DNA of 10,143 bases, from positions 1-10,143 of the forward strand of contig DJEN01000043.1 of the NCBI GenBank assembly GCA_002431345.1, read 5' to 3'. The notes below the pieces were generated by a model, which did not search any database, was not told where the DNA came from, and saw only the letters and a list, made by a program, of their open reading frames with translations. This document shows, in pieces, positions 1 to 5,927 of the stretch. A program made the position numbers and the translations under genes. The stretch comes from Megasphaera sp. UBA5897. GTDB lineage: Bacteria > Bacillota > Negativicutes > Veillonellales > Megasphaeraceae. Position 1 is the stretch's first letter. Each line of letters starts with the position of its first letter.

Positions 1-9
1 TTGAGTTGT

Positions 10-38
10 ATATTACACTGTATTGGCAGTGTTGTCAA
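10..38 (-). promoter_or_regulatory. Leftward sigma-A promoter with overlapping palindromic operator candidate
   Basis: On the minus strand a perfect -35 TTGACA (38-33) is followed after exactly 17 bases by TAATAT (15-10). The predicted start is near base 3, so the promoter serves a gene beyond the left edge. The spacer contains a perfect inverted repeat, ACACTG-N6-CAGTGT (15-32), which touches both core elements. It is not transcribed, so it would act as DNA, most likely as a repressor operator. The promoter is seen directly; the operator role is inferred. Confidence 0.6.
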
Positions 39-168
39 GAATGAATATATGTCTTTTGACAGAATAATCGTTTTACTGCGTAAAATATATTATAAAATTA
101 TTTTGTATTCTTTCTTAAAGTATTATTTTTATTAGCATAAGAAATGAAAAATATAAGGCACGTTTTTT

Positions 169-219
169 CATATAACAAACCGCGCCAACTGCTGGACAGT
201 TCGCGCGGTCTGTCATATG
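169..219 (-). terminator. Long hairpin closing the transporter transcript
   Basis: Bases 169-185 pair with 203-219 over 17 positions, then an inner 5-bp stem (187-191 with 197-201) closes on a 5-base loop. Two positions are A-C mismatches on the plus strand but G-U wobbles on the minus strand, so the stem is continuous only in a leftward RNA. It begins 23 bases after the transporter stop codon. No U-tract follows directly (a short A-run comes first, then T-rich DNA), so it may be a 3'-end stabilising hairpin or a weak terminator. Confidence 0.55.
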
Positions 220-241
220 GAGATGTATGTAATAAGGGGAA

Positions 242-1537
242 TTAGAAAAATGCTAAGAATGGAGAAACAATGAGCAGTATACCTGCAAAAACGATGAGCA
301 CCAAAGCCATTCCTTTATACTTATGCAGCGCCCGTACTTTATATACCAAGTAAGCCGGAATAATACAAGCTATTAAGCCAAAAATAGGGCCCAATAACGT
401 CAGCAGCTTGAGTACAGGAGCATTCAAAACAATCGCCCCCCAAGAAACGGCTACAGCAAATACCAAGATTCCTATTTGAACTATTTTTTCATTAATCCGG
501 CTTTCGGGAATACAGCGCCGCAGAATGTTCATCGCAATACCGTGACAAGCTTCCCGGAATCCCAAGAAAACGCTGAAAAAAGCTGTCATTACAGAAAAAA
601 TATTTAAAATCAAGCTGAATATTTTTACTGCACTGCCGTCGAACCCGCGAGCTACAATGGCTAAGGCTGAAATATTCTGCGTGTAGGCCATAACGGCTTG
701 TTCATGACCCATTGCCAAATTAAAAGACATGGCATAAGAAAAAATTGTAATAAACAATACGCCAAAAGCTATTTTCATCGCCCGCATGGCTTTATATCTC
801 GCCACATGAATAGACCGATTATGTGCCCGGTACGAAATAACCATCGGGCTGATACTTGGAATAAATAAAATAGACGTCAGCGTAACAGGCAGCATGGCGA
901 TTGTATTTTTAATTAAATATCCCAAATCCGGAAATACTCCGATATTTGCCAAGTTCCAATGCTGCACCATAATACCGCCCAAACAAATGACAACCAGCAG
1001 TTTGGTCAGTACCATCAATGTCGATACCCGAAACAGCAACTGTTCTCCCCGCGATGCAATCACTACCATGATACAAATAATAGCCAATCCATAGAGAGGA
1101 TTGTTAGAAAGCAGCATGTCTGTAACCCCAAACGAATATAAAAACGAAGCACTGTCATTCGTAATCGCCGTGGAATACATAAATACACAAATCAAGATGC
1201 TTAAAAAATATAAAATGCCTAAAAGAAATCCCCAGTTTTTTCCCAAATAACCGCTGATAACACCTGGATAATCTTCACACCGCGGTGAATCCGCCAGTGT
1301 ATTAATAAACAACCGCTGCAGCAAATAAATTGCCGGATAGGCAATAATAGCAGAAAACAGGTATACCCACAAGCCAACCAGCCCCACCTGGACCGGCAAG
1401 AATACAATGCCGGCGCCGATAGCCATACCAATACTCATAATAATCCAGCCCCAGTCCGTACTGTCAAACCGTACGGCTGCTTTCCACTCGACATCTGTCA
1501 TTCCCGCCTGACGGGCAAGTACTGCTGATGAACTCAT
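242..1537 (-). CDS. yhaO: YhaO-type serine/cysteine-family amino acid:H+ symporter
   Basis: This is an integral membrane permease of the hydroxy/aromatic amino acid permease (STP/HAAAP) family, expected to import a small amino acid such as serine or cysteine with protons. The protein has about 11 hydrophobic segments. The conserved first one, about residues 28-52, contains STDWGWIIMSIGMAIGAG and FLPVQVG. GYLGKNWG, the STAITNDSAS region, SPMVISYR and ALHKYKGM match my recollection of Escherichia coli YhaO (DlsT/CyuP), which is linked to cysteine and D-serine uptake. The exact substrate is not shown by sequence. The longest frame begins at 1543, but AGGAGG (1551-1546) lies only 2 bases from that ATG and 8 bases from the ATG at 1537, so 1537 is preferred (431 residues). 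It is monocistronic here; no desulfidase or deaminase partner is visible. Confidence 0.85.
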   Translation of the reverse strand: MSSSAVLARQAGMTDVEWKAAVRFDSTDWGWIIMSIGMAIGAGIVFLPVQVGLVGLWVYLFSAIIAYPAIYLLQRLFINTLADSPRCEDYPGVISGYLGKNWGFLLGILYFLSILICVFMYSTAITNDSASFLYSFGVTDMLLSNNPLYGLAIICIMVVIASRGEQLLFRVSTLMVLTKLLVVICLGGIMVQHWNLANIGVFPDLGYLIKNTIAMLPVTLTSILFIPSISPMVISYRAHNRSIHVARYKAMRAMKIAFGVLFITIFSYAMSFNLAMGHEQAVMAYTQNISALAIVARGFDGSAVKIFSLILNIFSVMTAFFSVFLGFREACHGIAMNILRRCIPESRINEKIVQIGILVFAVAVSWGAIVLNAPVLKLLTLLGPIFGLIACIIPAYLVYKVRALHKYKGMALVLIVFAGILLIVSPFLAFF

Positions 1538-1562
1538 ATTCATGACCTCCTAACCACGTAAT

Positions 1563-1573
1563 ACACTGCCAAT
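1563..1573. promoter_or_regulatory. 11-base motif shared with the leftward promoter operator
   Basis: The plus-strand sequence ACACTGCCAAT lies 12 bases upstream of the transporter Shine-Dalgarno. The same 11 bases occur on the minus strand at 32-22, inside the palindromic promoter at the left edge. Only one half-site is present here; the second ACACTG/CAGTGT half is missing. It may be a shared regulator site for the two units, or chance. Confidence 0.25.
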
Positions 1574-1718
1574 CATTCCTAGTTTTGTTGTCTTTTCTTA
1601 CAAAACAAATTAAAACAAGCATTTTACTGTATTTATTTGTTATGCTTTTAGCGAAGTAAAAATTTTAAGTTTGTTCCGTAAGTATCGCCTTTTACTAAAA
1701 CGTTTATTCTTTAAATTT

Positions 1719-1747
1719 AGTATATCACGCCTTATTTTAAATGTAAA
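1719..1747 (-). promoter_or_regulatory. Promoter of the transporter gene (extended -10)
   Basis: The minus strand reads TTTACA (1747-1742), a 17-base spacer, then TATACT (1724-1719) preceded by TGA, an extended -10. Transcription would start near 1712, giving a leader of about 175 bases before the ATG at 1537. I do not recognise a riboswitch or T-box in that leader. Confidence 0.6.
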
Positions 1748-1762
1748 ATACGCATTAATCAA

Positions 1763-2177
1763 TTTCATTTTTGGCATTATCTTAGCTTTTTATCGCATTT
1801 ATTAGATAGTTTATATTTTCTTGCAATTTAGTTTTTACCGTTATATGTCTTGCCAGAAAAGACGTATTCAGAAAAATTTATTTACATTTTATTTTTTATT
1901 TTCACGTACAATTTCATTACGTGTTCTAAAACGAATACTTTCTTTTCATTTATTAGTCCCTCTCTTTATTTTTACTTTCCTTTTTTTCAAGTGCCTATTT
2001 CAGATACGCCAACAGTAAGTATCATATCTTTTCTTTTATCATGCATATTTATATAGTGTTTTTTTACATCTGTTTTTTCTTCTTTCTTTTGTTATTGCTT
2101 AATATGCATATATGAAATGTTATATTATTATATATATTCTAAACAGCTGCTGCCTAAAAAACGATTTTGCCTGTTAT
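1763..2177. other. AT-rich intergenic stretch without a recognisable gene
   Basis: This stretch is strongly T-rich on the plus strand with many homopolymer runs. The two short overlapping open frames on the plus strand (about 1821-2056) encode Phe/Ile/Leu-rich peptides of the kind expected from random AT-rich DNA and lack a Shine-Dalgarno. I see no tRNA, repeat array, convincing promoter or structured RNA. It separates the transporter promoter from the terminator of the oxidoreductase operon. Confidence 0.6.
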
Positions 2178-2231
2178 AAAAAACAACCAGGCCTTGATAG
2201 ACCATAAACGATCTATCAAGGCCTGGCTGTT
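2178..2231 (-). terminator. Rho-independent terminator of the 2-oxoacid oxidoreductase operon
   Basis: Bases 2182-2201 pair with 2212-2231 over 20 positions, with one A-C mismatch on the plus strand that becomes a G-U pair in leftward RNA. The loop has 10 bases. On the minus strand the stem runs directly into six T (2183-2178). It lies 39 bases after the gamma-subunit stop codon. Confidence 0.93.
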
Positions 2232-2269
2232 ATTCATACCACACTAAAAGGGAGCCTATACTGCTATAT

Positions 2270-2806
2270 TTATTTTACACAATCAAGACCACGATGAAGT
2301 GCATCCATATTCAAGGGAACAAGTTTTGCTTTTTTCCCTGTAAACATTTCGTGAATCATGTTTTCAATTGTTTCTACTTTTAATACGTTTGTCGCGCCTA
2401 CATAGGCACCCAGCATAACCATATTGCTAACTTTAGGATTTCCTAATTCTCTGGCAATATCATCACAGGGAACATAATGTACCGAAACGTCATCCCGATC
2501 TACTTTATCCGGCACAATACTGCTGTTAATAAAAATAGTACCGCCAGACTGCACTTTGGGGCCAAATTTAGCCAGTGCCGCCCGGTTCATGACTACAATT
2601 TCTGAAGGATGTTCTACAAGAGGTGAACCAATACGGTCATCACTAAGAATAACCGTACAGTTGGCAGTGCCGCCGCGCATTTCAGGGCCATAAGACGGAA
2701 CCCATGAAACCTGCAAATCTTCTGCTACACCTGCTTCAACTAGATTTTTACCAATAGACATGACGCCCTGGCCGCCAAAACCGGAGAGGATTACTTCATG
2801 TTTCAT
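2270..2806 (-). CDS. 2-oxoacid:ferredoxin oxidoreductase, gamma subunit
   Basis: Small subunit (178 residues) of a four-subunit CoA-acylating 2-oxoacid:ferredoxin oxidoreductase, which oxidatively decarboxylates a 2-oxoacid to acyl-CoA, CO2 and reduced ferredoxin in the cytoplasm. The family fold is marked by GFGGQGV at residues 9-15 and SYGPEMRGGTANC at 38-50, both canonical for the catalytic gamma domain of the KorC/VorC type. The length is normal. The ATG at 2806 is one base after the beta-subunit stop, and its GGAGGTG ribosome binding site lies within the last codons of beta, 9 bases away, so the two are probably translationally coupled. It is the last gene of the operon. Substrate preference (2-oxoisovalerate, 2-oxoglutarate or similar) cannot be read from this subunit. 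Confidence 0.93.
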   Translation of the reverse strand: MKHEVILSGFGGQGVMSIGKNLVEAGVAEDLQVSWVPSYGPEMRGGTANCTVILSDDRIGSPLVEHPSEIVVMNRAALAKFGPKVQSGGTIFINSSIVPDKVDRDDVSVHYVPCDDIARELGNPKVSNMVMLGAYVGATNVLKVETIENMIHEMFTGKKAKLVPLNMDALHRGLDCVK

Positions 2807-2807
2807 G

Positions 2808-3551
2808 TTATTTCACCTCCGTATCTTTAATTACGCCGAGAGGATAATATGCTGCCATATTGTCCATCAGCCATTTGTTTGCTTCATGAATATCCATGCC
2901 CCAGTTCGTAGGACATGCAGACAATACTTCGATAAACGTAAAGCCATCGCCTTTCATTTGCCGTTCAAAGGCTTTTTTAATCGCTTTCTTTGCTTTCATC
3001 AAATGGGGAATATCAACAACACAAACACGTTCTGCATATACTAACCCGTCCAGTGTCGAAAGCATTTCCGCAACGCGCATCGGCATGCCGGCCTGTTGTA
3101 CCGTTCTGCCTAACGGAGCCGTTGTCGCAGTCTGGCCGATTAACGTTGTCGGTGCCATCTGGCCGCCTGTCATCCCATAAATCGCATTGTTAATAAAGAT
3201 AGTCGTAAATTTTTCACCGCGCATGGCTGCATGAACAATTTCAGCTGCCCCAATGGAAGCCAAATCACCATCGCCCTGATAGGTAAAAACAGGTACATCC
3301 GGATGGGTCCGTTTAACAGCTGTTGCTACTGCCGGTGCACGGCCATGAGAAGCTTCAATCATATCGCAGGCAAAATAGTTGCCGGCAAAAACAGAACAGC
3401 CAACAGGGCAGACACCGATAGTCGTATCGATAGCACCCATTTCTTCAATCGTTTCTGCCACTAGTTTGTGCACGATACCATGGCTGCATCCGGGGCAATA
3501 ATGTAATTCTGTATCTTGTAAGCCTTTTGACTTGGTATATATGGTCTTCAT
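2808..3551 (-). CDS. 2-oxoacid:ferredoxin oxidoreductase, beta (TPP-binding) subunit
   Basis: This 247-residue subunit binds thiamine diphosphate and a [4Fe-4S] cluster. Residues 17-25 read HYCPGCSHG; a second cysteine region GVCPVGCSV is at 46-54 and SACPTNWGM at 211-219. In characterised relatives, four such cysteines hold the proximal cluster; here the candidates are C19, C22, C48 or C52, and C213. The TPP motif runs from GDGD (93-96) to NN (121-122), followed by YGMTGGQ (125-131). ASHGRAPAVATAVK (67-80) is also typical. It starts one base after the alpha-subunit stop, with GGGGAGG 9 bases upstream inside the alpha coding end. All catalytic elements are intact. Only the 2-oxoacid used remains open, probably branched-chain or 2-oxoglutarate given the VorB-type partner. 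Confidence 0.93.
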   Translation of the reverse strand: MKTIYTKSKGLQDTELHYCPGCSHGIVHKLVAETIEEMGAIDTTIGVCPVGCSVFAGNYFACDMIEASHGRAPAVATAVKRTHPDVPVFTYQGDGDLASIGAAEIVHAAMRGEKFTTIFINNAIYGMTGGQMAPTTLIGQTATTAPLGRTVQQAGMPMRVAEMLSTLDGLVYAERVCVVDIPHLMKAKKAIKKAFERQMKGDGFTFIEVLSACPTNWGMDIHEANKWLMDNMAAYYPLGVIKDTEVK

Positions 3552-3552
3552 A

Positions 3553-4620
3553 TTACTTTACCTCCCCTAGTGCTTTTTCTGCCGCTGCTTCGATTTCCGA
3601 TACAGTAGGAATAACACCGCCATATCTGCCATAGAAGCGAACCGGTTTCCTTTCTGCCACAGCCAGATTGACATCATCCAGCATCTGGCCCGTACTCATT
3701 TCTACATCTAAAATTACTTTAACCGAATCCTGTTCGGCAATTTCCCGCAGTCGTTTGCTTGGGAACGGCCATAATGTAATGGGACGGAATACACCTGCCT
3801 TGATGCCTCTGGCACGTAAGTTTTCTGCAACAGTAATCGCGATACGCGCCGGTGTCCCGTATGCAGTAATCAATACTTCTGCATCTTCCGTCATGACTTC
3901 TTCAAAACGTACTTCGTTCTTTTCAATTTCATGATATGTATTTAAAAGTTCAATATTATGATTTTCACAATCTTGGGCATCAATGAGGAGCGAATTGATA
4001 AAGTTGTTGTGTTCCCGACCCTTGCGGCCATTGGCTGCCCATGTTTTAGGCGGCAGCTGCCGTTTTTTGACATCATGCCAAACGATAGGTTCCATCATTT
4101 GTCCAATCAAACCGTCTGCCAATACGACAACCGGCGTCCGGTACTGGTCTGCAATATCGAAGGCTTCCTGTACGAGGTCAACGGCTTCCTGCAAATTAGC
4201 TGGTGCCAAGACAGGCGTACGATAATCGCCGTTGCCGCCGCCGCGCGTAGCTTGGAAATAATCTGCCTGAGACGGCTGGATAGACCCTAAGCCCGGTCCG
4301 CCGCGCATGACATTGACGATAACTGCCGGTAATTTAGCCCCAGCCATATAGCTGATGCCTTCCTGCTTAAGGCTGACACCTGGTGAAGAAGAGGAAGTCA
4401 TGGCACGTACACCTGTAGCTGCTGCGCCATACACCATATTGATGGCTGCTACTTCTGATTCAGCCTGAACGAACACGCCTCCCGCCTGAGGCATTTTTAA
4501 AGACATATATTCAGGAATTTCATTCTGCGGAGTAATCGGATATCCAAAAAATCCACGACAGCCGGCACGAATAGCGGCTTCAGCAATAGCTTCACTGCCC
4601 TTCCAAATTTCTCGTTTCAT
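3553..4620 (-). CDS. vorB: 2-oxoacid:ferredoxin oxidoreductase, alpha subunit (VorB type)
   Basis: Large subunit (355 residues), combining the pyrimidine-binding half of the TPP fold with a C-terminal transketolase-like domain. GYPITPQNEIPEYMS at residues 26-40 carries the Thr-Pro substrate region. QAESEVAAI (52-60) has the glutamate expected to activate TPP. SSSPGVSLKQEGISYM (77-92) and RGGPG followed by QPSQADYFQ (106-123) are family signatures. Databases usually call such sequences 3-methyl-2-oxobutanoate dehydrogenase VorB, but the name is not proof of substrate. The longest frame starts at a GTG at 4632, which overlaps the Shine-Dalgarno AAAAGGAG (4639-4632) and so cannot be used. The ATG at 4620 lies 11 bases after it. 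It follows the ferredoxin gene by 20 bases. Confidence 0.93.
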   Translation of the reverse strand: MKREIWKGSEAIAEAAIRAGCRGFFGYPITPQNEIPEYMSLKMPQAGGVFVQAESEVAAINMVYGAAATGVRAMTSSSSPGVSLKQEGISYMAGAKLPAVIVNVMRGGPGLGSIQPSQADYFQATRGGGNGDYRTPVLAPANLQEAVDLVQEAFDIADQYRTPVVVLADGLIGQMMEPIVWHDVKKRQLPPKTWAANGRKGREHNNFINSLLIDAQDCENHNIELLNTYHEIEKNEVRFEEVMTEDAEVLITAYGTPARIAITVAENLRARGIKAGVFRPITLWPFPSKRLREIAEQDSVKVILDVEMSTGQMLDDVNLAVAERKPVRFYGRYGGVIPTVSEIEAAAEKALGEVK

Positions 4621-4640
4621 AGAAAAGTTCACTCCTTTTC

Positions 4641-4853
4641 TCAGTCGTCTTTTTCAATCGTAATAATCGAATCCGGACAAATTCTTGCGCAACTTGCACA
4701 TCCAATACACAACGATTCATCTGTACATGATGCTGGCCGATACCCTTTGATATTCGTTCCTTTTTCCAACGCCAAAATCTGTTTGGGACAAACAGTGATA
4801 CACAAGCCGCATCCTTTACACCGTTCTTTTCTAAAGGTCAAATGCATTGCCAT
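4641..4853 (-). CDS. 2x[4Fe-4S] ferredoxin, delta subunit of the oxidoreductase
   Basis: A 70-residue bacterial-type ferredoxin with two complete clusters: C12, C15, C18 and C22 in the first CxxCxxCxxxCP motif, and C49, C52, C55 and C59 in the second, with one extra cysteine at 43. It passes electrons from the beta-subunit cluster to soluble ferredoxin. Its place directly before the alpha gene is the usual KorD/VorD arrangement. The longer frame starts with a TTG at 4859, only 3 bases from GGAG (4866-4863). The ATG at 4853 lies 9 bases away and is preferred. It is 28 bases downstream of the ATPase gene and probably part of the same transcript. Confidence 0.92.
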   Translation of the reverse strand: MAMHLTFRKERCKGCGLCITVCPKQILALEKGTNIKGYRPASCTDESLCIGCASCARICPDSIITIEKDD

Positions 4854-4881
4854 ATACAAACGCTCCTTTCTGCTACATTGC

Positions 4882-5562
4882 TCACTCCCAAGGCTTTTTC
4901 ATATACAATTTGATAGGAAACACTGGATGTATAATTTCCGAAGCCTGTGCTGCCAGCTTTTCTGATACGGCATGGCAGACAACAGGAATTCCGGTACATA
5001 CCGATACCTTTTCCGTCAAGGCCGCGCCTTGCCGGATATCGTCCAACTCTGTCAACTGACAACAATGTGTGTTATTAATTAGACCATCAATAGGCATGCC
5101 AGCTGCTTTTTCTATGCGCTTGATGTACGATACAGCTTTTTCCGGCGTATCCGATAACGGCCTGTTGCCATTGACCACGCACAAAACTCTGGCTTTACAA
5201 TCCAGCAGCTGCTGCCGATACCTTGCCAAAACCCGTGCGCCTGACGGATATCCGCCAATATCCAGTACACCATACATGGCCGGATTATCAAACAGTACAC
5301 GTACATCCGGAGGCATCGACGGCAAATCGGCATCCATATGTGCCTGCGAACTGGCAATCAACCGGCCGCCCGCTTTTTCTAATATGCGTTTGCAGTCTCG
5401 TGAACGAAAATATGGGTCAACGACATCCAAATCAGCCAGAGAAAAAACATAACCTCGTTTTCCCAGCTCTATAGCCATATTGACAGCAACTTCTGTTTTG
5501 CCGCTGCCAAAATGTCCTACGATTACGGTCAATCGAGCTGCATCTATCCAATCCCTTCCCAT
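4882..5562 (-). CDS. SIMIBI-class P-loop ATPase (CobQ/CobB/MinD/ParA fold), first gene of the oxidoreductase operon
   Basis: A 226-residue soluble nucleotide-binding protein of unknown specific role. The Walker A loop GHFGSGKT is at residues 16-23; it lacks the extra lysine of the MinD/ParA deviant motif. The switch region DLDVVDPYFRSRD is at 44-56, a Walker B-like VLDIGG at 99-104, and INNTH at 162-166 sits where relatives read the base. Related proteins serve as cofactor-insertion or activation ATPases, cobyrinate amidases or positioning ATPases. No amidase domain or membrane helix is seen here. Being first in the operon, 28 bases before the ferredoxin, it may assist assembly or activation of the iron-sulfur enzyme (inference). 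The ATG at 5568 is only 3 bases from GAGG (5575-5572); the ATG at 5562, 9 bases away, is preferred. Confidence 0.85.
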   Translation of the reverse strand: MGRDWIDAARLTVIVGHFGSGKTEVAVNMAIELGKRGYVFSLADLDVVDPYFRSRDCKRILEKAGGRLIASSQAHMDADLPSMPPDVRVLFDNPAMYGVLDIGGYPSGARVLARYRQQLLDCKARVLCVVNGNRPLSDTPEKAVSYIKRIEKAAGMPIDGLINNTHCCQLTELDDIRQGAALTEKVSVCTGIPVVCHAVSEKLAAQASEIIHPVFPIKLYMKKPWE

Positions 5563-5589
5563 GTACATGCACCTCTTTTTATCGGGGGC

Positions 5590-5704
5590 TTTTCATTCCT
5601 AATGAATCCCACTCAAAAACTTTCTTTTATAAAAGAAACAGGCATTTATTTCTTACCGCTTCTTTATGCTAGACTTAAATTTCATACTTACCATGACTAT
5701 TTGT
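5590..5704 (-). promoter_or_regulatory. Leader of the oxidoreductase operon with small hairpins
   Basis: The predicted leader is about 140 bases long. It contains an 18-base perfect palindrome TTTCTTTTATAAAAGAAA (5621-5638), followed on the minus strand after one base by five T, and a small hairpin TTCATT-N3-AATGAA (5592-5606). Two short frames of 13 and 10 codons are present (ATG at about 5697 and 5647) but lack a good Shine-Dalgarno. It resembles no riboswitch I know. The palindrome could be a protein site or a weak attenuator. Confidence 0.3.
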
Positions 5705-5711
5705 TATTTAT

Positions 5712-5740
5712 ATTATAACTGAAAACAAAGTCCTGTGCAA
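5712..5740 (-). promoter_or_regulatory. Promoter of the oxidoreductase operon
   Basis: The minus strand has a perfect -10 TATAAT (5717-5712) and, 17 bases upstream, TTGCAC (5740-5735), a partial -35 that keeps TTG. Transcription would begin near 5705. The rest of the gap up to the kinase terminator (5741-5831) shows no other convincing signal. Confidence 0.55.
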
Positions 5741-5831
5741 GGGAGTTTCAAGTAAAACGTTCATCTTATTCTCAATTTGTCTATTCGCATACTATCTTAT
5801 GCTAAAAATGCATGCATATCATAATGTACTC

Positions 5832-5887
5832 AAAAAAAGAAGCCTTTTGAAGTATCAGGCACAGTCCTGACTTTTCAAAGACTTCTT
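5832..5887 (-). terminator. Rho-independent terminator of the alarmone synthetase/two-component operon
   Basis: AAGAAG (5837-5842) pairs with CTTCTT (5882-5887). The stem continues through CTTT/AAAG and GAA/TTC with a bulge, and ends in TCAGG/CCTGA with a 6-base loop. On the minus strand it runs into seven T (5838-5832; the outermost two also pair). It lies 40 bases after the histidine kinase stop and would protect the oxidoreductase promoter from read-through. Confidence 0.88.
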
Positions 5888-5927
5888 ATTCCGTTCCGTA
5901 TATGGCAGCCTGCAGGCCGCTTGCTTT

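Noticed and set aside
54..86. Rightward TTGACA ... TAAAAT promoter candidate
   Set aside because: The spacing is 19 bases, and no plus-strand gene follows before the antisense transporter.
1821..2056. Two overlapping short open frames in the AT-rich gap
   Set aside because: No ribosome binding site, low-complexity hydrophobic content and heavy homopolymer runs; no protein resemblance.
2116..2140. TATAAT-like sequence in the AT-rich gap
   Set aside because: No -35 at a suitable distance and no gene downstream; such hexamers are common in this AT-rich DNA.
5703..5719. GTTAT-N7-ATAAC near the oxidoreductase -10, resembling a Rex-type redox operator
   Set aside because: Only five bases per half-site match in a very AT-rich promoter, and the outer TTG/CAA of the Rex site is present on one side only.
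5908..5917. Palindrome GCCTGCAGGC between kinase stop and terminator
   Set aside because: A 10-base self-complementary stretch without loop, repeat or context; probably chance.
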